From positions 1 to 14,395 of the forward strand of contig JAKSCZ010000165.1 of NCBI GenBank assembly GCA_022360335.1: a DNA stretch of 14,395 nt, in the 5' to 3' direction. This DNA comes from Pseudomonadota bacterium. Lineage in GTDB: Bacteria > Pseudomonadota > Gammaproteobacteria > Steroidobacterales > Woeseiaceae. A program made the position numbers and the translations under genes. Positions 1 to 7,436 of this stretch are shown here, one piece after another. The first letter of the stretch is position 1; each line of letters opens with the position of its first letter. Below the pieces are notes generated by a model. That model searched no databases, was not told the DNA's origin, and saw only the letters and a program-made list of their open reading frames with translations.

Positions 1-2
1 AA

Positions 3-275
3 CCCTTCAAGGTCGGGCAGCCCTTCACGATGGAACCGCGTAGCGCCAGGCTCGTAGAGCTGACCGTACATGGCACGCCGGAGGATGCATCGGGCGACGT
101 TTCGATAACGCAATACAGGCTCGAGCAACGAGAGCGAATCCCGGTCGGCGGCGCCGTGTTCAGGTATCGGTCGAAGGAACAGCGATGGCGCGAGCAGCCC
201 CTGCTCTGGCTGGAAGCGCACTACCTGTCCCTGTATGAGATCAGCCGATTGTCGACCGGGGAAGACCGGGAATGA
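3..275 (+). CDS. 3' end of an unrecognised gene (partial)
   Basis: The frame is open from the first bases of the window to the TGA at 273-275, so this is probably the C-terminal part of a longer protein. An internal ATG at 30 could also start an 81-residue protein, but there is no convincing ribosome binding site before it. The visible 90 residues are polar and charged, with a Trp/Tyr-rich end (QPLLWLEAHYLSLYE). They contain no signal peptide, membrane segment or catalytic motif I recognise. Codon choice (mostly G or C in third position) resembles that of the genes downstream and supports real coding. The next gene starts 135 bases later. Function unknown; a soluble or periplasmic beta-rich domain is possible but unproven. 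Confidence 0.55.
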   Translation, partial: PFKVGQPFTMEPRSARLVELTVHGTPEDASGDVSITQYRLEQRERIPVGGAVFRYRSKEQRWREQPLLWLEAHYLSLYEISRLSTGEDRE

Positions 276-410
276 TGTAACGTTCAGCCTGCCGGTGTGT
301 TCTTCCGGGCTCGATAGAGAATTTATTTGTCGAATGCCCGGCGGATGGAGCGTTACCGGGCGCTCACGATTCTCGTGTGCCATAAATACGGATCTTTCGG
401 GTGGACCGCC

Positions 411-2600
411 ATGATCAGGAACAGTCTTCCTAACCTGTTTGCAGTTTTGCTGATAACCGGCTGCGCGACGGCGTACCAGGGAGCGAGTACGGGTGCGGCG
501 GCGGCGCCCGCGCATGGCCCGGCCCACCCTCCGGCCAGAGATCCGCTGCCGAACACGGCCGCGAACAAGGCTGCGAATTTCGAGGCCGTATCGGCAAACT
601 ACAAAGACTGCGAACCGCCGGAACCGGAAGAGCCGTACGGCGACATTACCTACAGCGGCCTCGTCAGCCTCGGCAAAGACCGATGGGTCTACGTTCGGGA
701 CACCAAGAACTGCATTGAGCACGCCGTTTTCGGGAATCAGACGTTCGGCATCGTCGAGAAAGGCGCCAGCGAACTCGAAGGCGCCGAGGTGACCCTCGAT
801 CTCAGCGGGATAGACCGCGAGACACGGCCCACCGACCTGGAGGCGATCTGCCTCGCCTCCGACGTCACCGCAGACGGCTTTGAATTACTGGCCGCGGAAA
901 GCGGCGGCCATGAAGCGGGCAAATACCGCAGAATCTACAAGTTCAGGTTCGAACTGCAACGAGGCCGCTGGAACGCCACGATAGCCGGCAGCCCGGTGAG
1001 CTATCACGCCGCGATTGCCGGCAAGGACGCGGCGCCCGGTCAAGCTGCGGTGCCCGGTCACGCCGGCGCGCCGCAGGATTTCGAGGCGGAGGGCATGATC
1101 TGCACTCGTGTCGACGAGAACACGTACAGGGTGTTGCTCGGCGGGCGCGGCAATCACAGGAAAATGCGGGAGAAAGGCTGGAGGGGCGTCGAACGCGATT
1201 CGGTTTGGGTCGAACGCCGGGGAGGCGGGTTGCTGCCGCTCGTCGTCGACTTCTCCGACACCCGGGTGAGATTGGACACGACATACGGCGACCTGTACCC
1301 GGAGGTCGTCGCCCGGCGGTGCAAACTCCCCGATCGCTGGCAGGTTATCGACGGCGAATTCCGGGATATCGCGGACCTCTACGTATCGGATTCGACGGTC
1401 TGGGCGATCGCAACCTTCGATGGAAAGATAGGCAACACGAAGGCGCCGTATCAGTCCAGGAATCACTACTGCTCGGTGATATACCGGTTGTGCGCGACAG
1501 GCGATTGCCGGGATCTCTGGAATGCGCCGCCGAAGCGCGACGTCACGGGCTGGGAAATTCCCGGCAGGAAAGTCGAGGGACTGACGGCTGCGATCGATCC
1601 GGATAAATTCGCTATCGCGTCCGACGAGGAGCAAACCGGCTTCATCGACGTGAACTTCTCGCCTTCCTGTGAAGGCGCTGCCTGCAATGTCCCGCTGCTC
1701 ACCTTTCCCCGAACCGAAGAGCTGAAGCACCCGGTCGAAGCGGCGCGGGCACTGCCGCGTGACGAACAGGTTCTGGCCGTTTTCGATCTCGATGACACGC
1801 TGATGACCATGCAGCAGGACCTTGGCGGCAACGCCTGGTTCAAGTGGCAGGAGTTTATCCTCGACGATTTACGGCCGGACGCGGCGAGCGACGGCACCGT
1901 GCTGCGCGTCGGCAACGGTTTCGGCGAGTTGCTCGACGTCCAGGGGGTTCTCTACTCGCTGTTCGACATGAGACCGACGCAAAACGACACGGTCGACCTG
2001 GTCGTCGATCGATTGTCGGACAGGGGCATTCCCGCCTACGCACTCACCGCCCGCGGTCCCGATTACCGCGACGCGACGCATCGGGAGCTCGGACGACTGA
2101 ATATCGAGTTTCCCGACGCACCGCCGTGCGCAGGGGCGCTGTGCAGCACGCGCGGCGCGATCGACGGCCGGGCCGTTGTTGCAGCGGCTGCCGCGGCCAA
2201 TATGGATCGGGCCTCCATCGACTCGTTAAAGGGCAGAACAATCGCCATCGACGACGGCGTCATGATGGTTTCCGGTGAAAACAAGGGCGTGATGCTGCGC
2301 CTGCTGCTGGCCAGTTTCGCCGACGGCGTCAGCTTCGATCATGTTGTGTTCGTCGACGACGACATCAAGAACGTGATCCACGTGGCCGAGCAAAGCGCGC
2401 TGTTCGGCGCAGAGATTTCCGTGCATCCGTACCATTACACCCGATTCGCCGACGAAACCGCGGAATTTCTCGACAAAGACGACGAATCCGGACGGCAATT
2501 GCGGGCAGCCGGGCGATGGGCAAGAATCAAAGAGGCGATTTGCCGGGGCGGAACGATGGATTGGTGCAGTTATCCTCTACCGCCGAATCCGGCGCCTTAG
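411..2600 (+). CDS. Lipoprotein with C-terminal HAD-type (DUF2608-like) phosphatase domain
   Basis: I chose the ATG at 411 because it puts a lipoprotein signal at the very N-terminus: MIRNS, a hydrophobic stretch, then LLITGC, a good lipobox with Cys as the acylated residue. Upstream in-frame starts (TTG 327, ATG 345) would bury it. The product is 729 residues, presumably membrane-anchored in the periplasm. A low-complexity Ala/Pro linker follows the Cys. Residues of about 60-445 form a large region I do not recognise. The last 280 residues carry all four HAD motifs: DLDDT (nucleophile D459, acid/base D461), Thr546 in ALTARG, Lys625 in GENKG, and VDDD (D649/D650). The wording FDLDDTLMTMQQDLG resembles the DUF2608 family known from Legionella and other Gram-negatives. 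Substrate unknown; a phosphomonoesterase activity is inferred. The long N-terminal extension is unusual for that family, whose members are mostly a single HAD domain. Confidence 0.85.
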   Translation: MIRNSLPNLFAVLLITGCATAYQGASTGAAAAPAHGPAHPPARDPLPNTAANKAANFEAVSANYKDCEPPEPEEPYGDITYSGLVSLGKDRWVYVRDTKNCIEHAVFGNQTFGIVEKGASELEGAEVTLDLSGIDRETRPTDLEAICLASDVTADGFELLAAESGGHEAGKYRRIYKFRFELQRGRWNATIAGSPVSYHAAIAGKDAAPGQAAVPGHAGAPQDFEAEGMICTRVDENTYRVLLGGRGNHRKMREKGWRGVERDSVWVERRGGGLLPLVVDFSDTRVRLDTTYGDLYPEVVARRCKLPDRWQVIDGEFRDIADLYVSDSTVWAIATFDGKIGNTKAPYQSRNHYCSVIYRLCATGDCRDLWNAPPKRDVTGWEIPGRKVEGLTAAIDPDKFAIASDEEQTGFIDVNFSPSCEGAACNVPLLTFPRTEELKHPVEAARALPRDEQVLAVFDLDDTLMTMQQDLGGNAWFKWQEFILDDLRPDAASDGTVLRVGNGFGELLDVQGVLYSLFDMRPTQNDTVDLVVDRLSDRGIPAYALTARGPDYRDATHRELGRLNIEFPDAPPCAGALCSTRGAIDGRAVVAAAAAANMDRASIDSLKGRTIAIDDGVMMVSGENKGVMLRLLLASFADGVSFDHVVFVDDDIKNVIHVAEQSALFGAEISVHPYHYTRFADETAEFLDKDDESGRQLRAAGRWARIKEAICRGGTMDWCSYPLPPNPAP
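1029..1064 (+). repeat. Imperfect 18-base tandem duplication inside the lipoprotein gene
   Basis: Two adjacent 18-base units (1029-1046 and 1047-1064) differ at three positions and encode AAPGQA and AVPGHA in frame. A degenerate third copy (GAPQ) follows. The unit looks like a small in-frame slippage expansion of a flexible Ala/Pro/Gly loop between two parts of the unrecognised N-terminal region. Confidence 0.6.
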
Positions 2601-2804
2601 TATCCGTTCGTCGCCGATCGCCAGCGGTCCGGCCGGAAATTCCACCTATGCTTAGCAATACCGAATAAGCGAACCGGGTCTTCGATAGCCCACAATCGAG
2701 CAGCGGATTAATTGGACGAACGTCGCTGAGAAACGAGCCGACCGTATCGAAGAACGCTTCGGCCCTGTCCGTTCCCGGCCTCGCGACAAAACGAAAAGGA
2801 TAAA
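2601..2804. other. Intergenic spacer before the amidase gene
   Basis: These 204 bases lie between the lipoprotein stop and the amidase start. I see no convincing terminator (no GC stem followed by a T run) and no promoter pair with good spacing. The only clear signal is the purine-rich ribosome binding site AAAAGGA at 2794-2800, four bases before the ATG at 2805. The length suggests that the amidase has its own promoter. Confidence 0.4.
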
Positions 2805-4328
2805 ATGGCGTCCGGTAGCAGCAATTGCGACAGGCTGTCGCGACGGGAGTTTTTCGGCGCCGCGGCTGCCGCGGCGGCCGCTGTGTCCCTGCCCGCCGCC
2901 GGAAACGCGTTCGAATACGCAGGATTCGACGCCACGGGTCTCGCAAACCTCGTCCGACGAAAAGAAGTGTCGCCGCTCGAGCTCCTCGAGTACGCGATCG
3001 AGCGTGTGGAAGCGGTCAACCCGAAGCTCAACGCCGTCGTCGCAAAATCCTACGACATGGCGCGTGCATCGATCGGTCGCGGTGTCGGGCGCGGGCCGTT
3101 TGCCGGCGTCCCGTTCCTGCTGAAAGATCTCGGGGCCAGCCTCTCCGGCGTGCCCATGACAATGGGTTCGAGACTGTTCGTCGACTATGCTCCCGACTAC
3201 AACAACGAATTGGTCAACCGCTACCAGGCTGCGGGCCTGGTCATCATCGGCCGCACCAATACGCCGGAGTTCGGACTCAACGGCACCACCGAGTCGGCCT
3301 TTCTGGGCGCGTGCAGGAACCCCTGGGACCTGACGCGTTCGAGCGGCGGCTCCAGCGGCGGCAGCGCCGCCGCCGTCGCCACCCGAGTCGTGCCAATGGC
3401 GCACGGTAGCGATGGCGGCGGTTCGATTCGGCTACCGAGTTCCTGCTGTGGTGTATTCGGCATGAAGCCTTCGCGGGGCCGTCAGCCCACGGGGCCGGAA
3501 TTCGGCGAAGCCTGGGAAGGACTGGTTTCCGATCACGCCATGACGCTGTCGATTCGTGACAGCGCGCGTTTGCTCGACGCGACGTCCGCGCCGGAGCAAG
3601 GCGCACCGTACGGAATTGCGGCTCCGGAACGGCCGTTCGAGATCGAGGCGCGGACAGAACCCCCGAGTCTCCGTATCGCGTTGTGCGAGCACGCCGGCGA
3701 ACGAAGGCCCGATGCGGCCTGCACAGAGGCCGTCAGGGATGCTGCCGGGCTCTGCGAGGAGTTGGGGCATACCGTCGAAGAAGCCGCGCCGGAACTGGAG
3801 TACGAAGCCCTGCAAGCGGCATTCAGCCTGATCATGAGCTCTCACTCGGCAGCAATGCTCGACCGCTTTGCCGAAAATTTCAGCCGTGAGGTCGTGTTCG
3901 AGGCGATAGAGCCCGCTACGCTGAACTGGGCCAGGGCCGGTTGGCAGGCCTCGGCTGCCGATCTCGCGCAAAGCAAAGACGTTATCAACAGGGGTACGCG
4001 CAGCATGGCGGCATTCCTGAGCGGATATGACGTCCTGCTGACTCCGACGGCCGGTACCGAACCGCCCCCACTCGGCCATCTGGATACCGTCAGTCTGCCC
4101 TTCGAAGAATTCCAGCAGCGCTTTTTCGAGTTCATACAGTTCACCTGGCCGCACAACCTGTCGGGTCTGCCGGCAATGTCCGTGCCGCTGTACTGGAACC
4201 CGGCCGGACTGCCCATAGGCGTCCAGTTCGTCGGTCGCCATGCCGACGAGGCGACGCTGTTTCGTCTTGCAGGGCAGCTCGAGCGCGCACGGCCGTGGCG
4301 CGGGAAGTTCCCCGCGATCGTTTCCTGA
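2805..4328 (+). CDS. Tat-exported amidase (amidase signature family)
   Basis: Amidase-signature enzymes hydrolyse carbon-nitrogen amide bonds with a Ser-cisSer-Lys triad. All three residues are visible in the 507-residue product: Lys107 in FLLKDLG, cis-Ser184 in SGGSSGGSAA, and nucleophile Ser207 in GSDGGGSIRLP. The spacings (77 and 23) match the family. The length is normal for a full enzyme. The N-terminus reads SRREFFG (twin Arg at 13-14) followed by an Ala-rich hydrophobic stretch ending near PAAGNA, a typical twin-arginine signal, so the enzyme should fold in the cytoplasm and act in the periplasm or outside. The ATG at 2805 is preceded by AAAAGGA. The SRPBCC gene starts 26 bases after the stop, so the two are probably co-transcribed. 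The substrate cannot be told from sequence; the C-terminal substrate-facing part is the variable part of this family. Similarity to GatA alone would not make it a tRNA amidotransferase, because the Tat signal argues against that. Confidence 0.93.
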   Translation: MASGSSNCDRLSRREFFGAAAAAAAAVSLPAAGNAFEYAGFDATGLANLVRRKEVSPLELLEYAIERVEAVNPKLNAVVAKSYDMARASIGRGVGRGPFAGVPFLLKDLGASLSGVPMTMGSRLFVDYAPDYNNELVNRYQAAGLVIIGRTNTPEFGLNGTTESAFLGACRNPWDLTRSSGGSSGGSAAAVATRVVPMAHGSDGGGSIRLPSSCCGVFGMKPSRGRQPTGPEFGEAWEGLVSDHAMTLSIRDSARLLDATSAPEQGAPYGIAAPERPFEIEARTEPPSLRIALCEHAGERRPDAACTEAVRDAAGLCEELGHTVEEAAPELEYEALQAAFSLIMSSHSAAMLDRFAENFSREVVFEAIEPATLNWARAGWQASAADLAQSKDVINRGTRSMAAFLSGYDVLLTPTAGTEPPPLGHLDTVSLPFEEFQQRFFEFIQFTWPHNLSGLPAMSVPLYWNPAGLPIGVQFVGRHADEATLFRLAGQLERARPWRGKFPAIVS

Positions 4329-4354
4329 AACCATGACGGGCAAGAGGATTACTC

Positions 4355-4822
4355 ATGACAATCAAAACTGCGGAAATTGCGAGAGTCGCAACATCAACGG
4401 TCATCGATGCCGGCCCGGAGGCGATCTGGTCCGCGCTCACCGAGGAGATCGGCAACTGGTGGCCTTCGGATTTCTACGCCGGCGGCGTCGACGGCCAGCG
4501 GCAGTTTTTTCTCGAAGCGCATCCCGGCGGGCGAATGTACGAACAATGGGCCGGCGGCGGCGGCGTTCTGTGGGGTACCGTCGTCTGTGTCGACCCCGGC
4601 GTGCGCCTGCAGGTGCTGGGTTCGCTGTTCCCGAACTGGGGCGGGCCCTCGGAATGGTTCGGCACCTGGGAACTGCAACCGGAAGCCGGGCGCACTCAGC
4701 TCGCTTTCAGTGAAGAATCCGTCGGCAGCGTTTCCGCCAGTGGATTGACCGAAAAGGAAAAAGGCTGGGTGTTTCTGTTCGACGCCCTGAAGGCCTACGT
4801 CGAGGAGAAGTCAGGCGACTGA
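4355..4822 (+). CDS. SRPBCC / AHSA1-like (START-fold) protein
   Basis: The 155-residue product has the layout of the AHSA1 branch of the SRPBCC helix-grip fold: an opening strand and helix (STVIDAGPEAIWSALTEE), WWP at 35-37, PGGRMYE around 57-63, a beta-hairpin GTVVCVDPG, a GTWEL strand, and a closing helix after KGW (136-138). Length is typical for a single-domain member. These proteins bind hydrophobic ligands in a central cavity or act as chaperone cofactors; few have assigned substrates. No signal peptide is seen, so it is cytoplasmic. The ATG at 4355 follows an AGAGGA element at a good distance and lies 26 bases behind the amidase, suggesting one transcript. A Gly run (67-70) sits in the loop before the third strand. 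CalC, the self-sacrificing calicheamicin resistance protein, has this same fold, so a role in protection against the enediyne encoded nearby is possible but is inference only. Confidence 0.85.
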   Translation: MTIKTAEIARVATSTVIDAGPEAIWSALTEEIGNWWPSDFYAGGVDGQRQFFLEAHPGGRMYEQWAGGGGVLWGTVVCVDPGVRLQVLGSLFPNWGGPSEWFGTWELQPEAGRTQLAFSEESVGSVSASGLTEKEKGWVFLFDALKAYVEEKSGD

Positions 4823-5048
4823 GAACCGCATTGCCGAGACGATGGGATAATCGAAGGTTTTGCGACAGAAACAAATGCAGGCTGGAATCTTTTACTATAC
4901 TTGGCCGGTTGTTTTCCCGATTGGCTGAATATAGTACGGAATAATCACATGTGAGTTTTCTGCCCGGATAGACGCTCGGCCGTCGTCGCCCCCGTAGTCA
5001 AAACCGATGCCCGGTAGTGCCGAAAGCAACGATTACAAAGGTACGTTC
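4823..5048. other. Intergenic region upstream of the BTAD regulator
   Basis: This 226-base stretch is AT-richer than its surroundings, especially 4858-4950 (runs such as TTTTACTATAC and GAATATAGTACGGAATAAT). It contains no open frame that looks coded. It most likely holds the promoter of the regulator and perhaps the end of the amidase/SRPBCC transcript, although I see no clear stem-loop with a T tract. Confidence 0.45.
4909..4935 (+). promoter_or_regulatory. Possible sigma-70-like promoter for the BTAD regulator
   Basis: TTGTTT (4909-4914) and TATAGT (4930-4935) resemble -35 and -10 boxes, but the 15-base spacer is short. The -10 is in the most AT-rich pocket of the intergenic region, about 110 bases before the chosen start. 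Treat as a weak candidate. Confidence 0.22.
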
Positions 5049-6014
5049 ATGGGTTGCCTCAAAATATATATGTTTGGCGGTCTTGAGCTGTGCAAGGACG
5101 GGCAGAAACTGGGACCTTTCCCGACGCGTGAGTCGGAAATGGTTTTTTCCTTCCTGGTGCTGAACCGGGAGCGTCTCGTATCCAGAGATGCGCTGTTCTC
5201 GCATTTCTACCCGGACCTGCCCGAGTCGACGGCCCGCAAACGGCTCAGGAACGCCATCTGGCGCATCCGCTCCGTCGTCGAGCCCAAAGGCGCGAAGCAG
5301 GGCCGGTATCTCAGCGTCCGGAATCGTCTCGTGGGCTTCAATGCCGACAGCGATCACTGGCTGGACGTGGACGTTTACGAATCCCGTATCGCGTCGATAC
5401 AGAACGGCTCCCGGAGCCGTCTCACCAAGGAACAGGCGGCGGTTGCCGGCCAGGCCATCGATCTCTATCGGGGCCGCCTGCTGGAAGGGTATTGCGAAGA
5501 CTGGTGCCTGTGGCACCAGGAACGATCCAAGTTGCAACTATTGTCGACCATAGAAGGCCTGATGCAATACTTCGCGGCTCGTAACGACTGGCCGTCCGCC
5601 ATACTCAACGCACAACACCTGCTCAGCCATGACCCGTTGCGAGAACACGTCTACCGGGACCTGATGAATTACTACTACCGCATCGGGGACCGGCCGGCAG
5701 CGCTGAAACAGTACGAGACGTGCGCGCTGCTGCTGCGTACCGAGCTGGGCATCGAACCGATGCGCGAGACGCGGGCTTTGCGCAATGCGATCAGGGCGGA
5801 GTCGGCATTGCAGGCGCTCGCCCCGAACCCGGACGAGCGCGACGCGCGGAGCTTCCCGGAGCCGCTTCGCCGGAATATCGGTCCCGGCCTCGAGACCGGC
5901 GACGGCCCCGCTACGCATACCCTCGATGAGGTTCGCAGCAGCCTGAAGCAGGCGATGGCCCTCGTCACCCAGCTCATTGCCCACCGGCAGCACCGCGAGA
6001 ACCCCGAACCGTAA
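5049..6014 (+). CDS. SARP-like winged-helix / BTAD-domain transcriptional regulator
   Basis: The 321-residue protein opens with LKIYMFGGLEL, the usual first strands of an AfsR/SARP-type winged-helix DNA-binding domain (about 1-100). Next comes a bacterial transcriptional activator (BTAD) domain of TPR-like helices (about 108-250), starting at DVDVYESRI and including DPLREHVYRDLMNYYYRIG, AALKQYE and the closing LGIEP. A short tail (about 290-321) with a predicted helix follows. No ATPase, sensor or TPR extension is present, so it is a stand-alone DNA-binding activator. I prefer the ATG at 5049 over the one at 5007 because AAAGG (5037-5041) is well placed and the family motif begins right after it. 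SARP proteins are best known as pathway-specific activators of antibiotic clusters in actinomycetes. Its position just upstream of the enediyne block makes it the best local candidate for cluster control, although similar stand-alone BTAD proteins occur in Gram-negatives without such clusters. Confidence 0.88.
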   Translation: MGCLKIYMFGGLELCKDGQKLGPFPTRESEMVFSFLVLNRERLVSRDALFSHFYPDLPESTARKRLRNAIWRIRSVVEPKGAKQGRYLSVRNRLVGFNADSDHWLDVDVYESRIASIQNGSRSRLTKEQAAVAGQAIDLYRGRLLEGYCEDWCLWHQERSKLQLLSTIEGLMQYFAARNDWPSAILNAQHLLSHDPLREHVYRDLMNYYYRIGDRPAALKQYETCALLLRTELGIEPMRETRALRNAIRAESALQALAPNPDERDARSFPEPLRRNIGPGLETGDGPATHTLDEVRSSLKQAMALVTQLIAHRQHRENPEP

Positions 6015-6150
6015 TCCTGTGGGGCGCTTTTGAGGCGCTTTTGAAGCGGTCCTGAGCCCCCTTCGGGCAATACTCGATTCCGGATTTTGCCCGGCCAACC
6101 GGTTTTTCCGCATCGCAAGGCGAGCTTTGTCGGCCCGGCGGTAGCAGCTG
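6015..6150. other. Spacer after the regulator with short repeats and weak hairpins
   Basis: The 136 bases contain a perfect 11-base tandem repeat (6023-6044), a small CGCTT/AAGCG hairpin (6036-6048) and a GCCC/GGGC stem around a TTC loop (6056-6068). Neither stem is followed by a T tract, so a classical intrinsic terminator is not established. No coding frame stands out. Confidence 0.4.
6023..6044 (+). repeat. Perfect 11-base tandem repeat
   Basis: GGCGCTTTTGA occurs twice head to tail just after the regulator stop codon. The second copy continues into AGCG, forming a 5-base-pair hairpin (6036-6048). It could be a protein binding site, part of a transcript end, or chance slippage. Confidence 0.6.
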
Positions 6151-6378
6151 ATGTTTCAAGAGAGTTCCGTTTTCCGGTACGTCGTGACACTACGTCTGGA
6201 GCCCGTGACCGGCAGCGGCGGTATCCCGGAGTGGCGCGGACAGATCCGGAACGTAATGAGTGGAGAGCAAATCCATTTTCGGCACATCGATGGATTTCAT
6301 GAGTCATGGCGCGAGATTACGAAGGGCATTACGGAACCGGGAAAATCGGGGAGTAAGACCGAATCGAACCTCGACTGA
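6151..6378 (+). CDS. Small protein of unknown function with a WRGQI...SGE motif
   Basis: A 75-residue protein. The core reads FRYVVTLRLEP, then EWRGQIRNVMSGEQIHFRHI. This pattern (a beta strand ending in Leu-x-x-Glu-Pro, Trp-Arg-Gly-x-Ile/Val, a short gap, Ser-Gly-Glu, then an aromatic-Phe-Arg pair) matches a widespread type of small hypothetical protein that I recall from several Gram-negatives, sometimes near AfsR/BTAD regulators. The strand pattern suggests a small beta-sheet domain. No signal peptide or membrane segment is seen. The ribosome binding site is weak (GCGG/GCAG purines before 6151), which lowers certainty. It lies 136 bases behind the regulator and 89 bases before unbL, so it may belong to either transcript. 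Function is unknown; I would not assign one. Confidence 0.6.
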   Translation: MFQESSVFRYVVTLRLEPVTGSGGIPEWRGQIRNVMSGEQIHFRHIDGFHESWREITKGITEPGKSGSKTESNLD

Positions 6379-6454
6379 CTTCGCAATTTCGGACAGATCG
6401 CGTTCGGACCGGCTGATCGCCCGGCGATTTCCCTCCGGAGATGTGCGATGGCTC

Positions 6455-6470
6455 GGGAGACGCACACGTG
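6455..6470 (+). promoter_or_regulatory. Ribosome binding site that decides the unbL start
   Basis: GGGAGA (6455-6460) stands at a normal distance from the GTG at 6468. The upstream ATG at 6441 has a GGAG touching it with no spacer and would add only nine non-conserved residues, so the GTG is preferred. Confidence 0.5.
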
Positions 6471-7436
6471 GCGGCGGCACTGCAGCAGATTCGTAACGAC
6501 CTGCCAGCGAAGATTCGACACCGGTTACTGGCAATTGCACCGGATGAGACGAGCGTTCGAAAGCGCGGTTTTCCGGTGTCCGACGCCCGCCGCGCCCGCC
6601 GCATCGAAGAAATCGGTACGGCATTCGCCTTCGGCTACCAGCAGGCGCTCGTTACCAACGGGGCCACCGGACCGCTGACGAGCGGCCTGCGGGAACTGCC
6701 GGCCGCGAATCTCGGCTTCGGCATCGAGGGCGCCGCGATGGCGCTTGCGATGCTCGACTACGTAACGCCCTGGAATCGCAGTCGCATCGAGTCTTTCCTC
6801 TCGCACGTGGCGCATCGGCACGTGTACGTCGCACACATCGGAGTCGGCTGGGCGATAGCGAGAATGCGCGGCAACGTGTCGAAGGCTCTGCGGCGGCTCG
6901 ACCCGCTGCTGGGCTGGCTGGCCGTCGACGGCATCGGCTTTCACGAAGGCTACTTTCATTGGCCGAAGAGGATCGAGCGGCAGTCGGTACCACGCCGCTT
7001 GACCGGCTATCAGAAACGGGCGTTCGACCAGGGATTGGGGCGCAGCCTCTGGTTCGTCAAAGTCGCCGATTGCAGGTCGGTCGCGGAAACCGTCGACCGG
7101 TTCCCAAGCGCGCGCAGGGCCGATCTCTGGTCCGGCGCCGGGCTCGCTGCCGCGTACGCCGGGGGAGCAGACCGCAGCGAACTCGAAATCCTGTGCGATC
7201 GGGCGGGCGCCTTCCGCGCCGAACTCGCACAGGGTGCGGCCTTCGCGGCGAAATCGAGACAACGGGCCGGCAACCCCGCAGCCCACACCGAACTCGCTTG
7301 CAGGGTCTTCTGCGATCTCGGTTCCGGCGATGCCGCCGCGGTGACGGACGCGGCGCTCGACGCCATCGGGCCACGCCCGGATTACGAGGCCTGGCGTCAA
7401 CACGTCCAACGCCATATCGAGGCCAATTTCTCATGA
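6468..7436 (+). CDS. unbL: Enediyne biosynthesis protein UnbL (DUF1702)
   Basis: UnbL is one of the unnamed but conserved proteins that accompany enediyne polyketide synthases. Its reaction is not established. This 322-residue protein shows the family blocks in order: a basic N-terminus with RRARRIEEIGTAFAFGY, GFGIEGAAMALAMLD (from about 83), a GVGWAIARM stretch, DPLLGWLAVDGIGFHEGYF (with D154, H159), DQGLGRSLWFV (from 187), and ARRADLWSGAGLAAAYAGG (D219). Length is normal and there is no signal peptide, so it is likely cytoplasmic. The GTG at 6468 is chosen on the basis of its ribosome binding site; ATG at 6441 is the alternative. The stop overlaps the start of unbV by four bases (ATGA at 7433-7436), which points to coupled translation. 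DUF1702 is rarely seen away from UnbV and UnbU, so the neighbours strengthen the call. Confidence 0.92.
   Translation: MAAALQQIRNDLPAKIRHRLLAIAPDETSVRKRGFPVSDARRARRIEEIGTAFAFGYQQALVTNGATGPLTSGLRELPAANLGFGIEGAAMALAMLDYVTPWNRSRIESFLSHVAHRHVYVAHIGVGWAIARMRGNVSKALRRLDPLLGWLAVDGIGFHEGYFHWPKRIERQSVPRRLTGYQKRAFDQGLGRSLWFVKVADCRSVAETVDRFPSARRADLWSGAGLAAAYAGGADRSELEILCDRAGAFRAELAQGAAFAAKSRQRAGNPAAHTELACRVFCDLGSGDAAAVTDAALDAIGPRPDYEAWRQHVQRHIEANFS
7433..7436 (+). other. ATGA start/stop overlap of unbL and unbV
   Basis: The ATG of unbV (7433-7435) shares bases with the TGA of unbL (7434-7436). This arrangement normally means translational coupling and supports a common operon. Confidence 0.9.

Noticed and set aside
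2805..4328. GatA subunit of tRNA amidotransferase
   Set aside because: A twin-arginine signal peptide and the absence of GatB/GatC neighbours argue for an exported amidase.
6036..6068. Intrinsic terminator after the BTAD gene
   Set aside because: Both stems are only 4-5 base pairs and neither is followed by a T tract.
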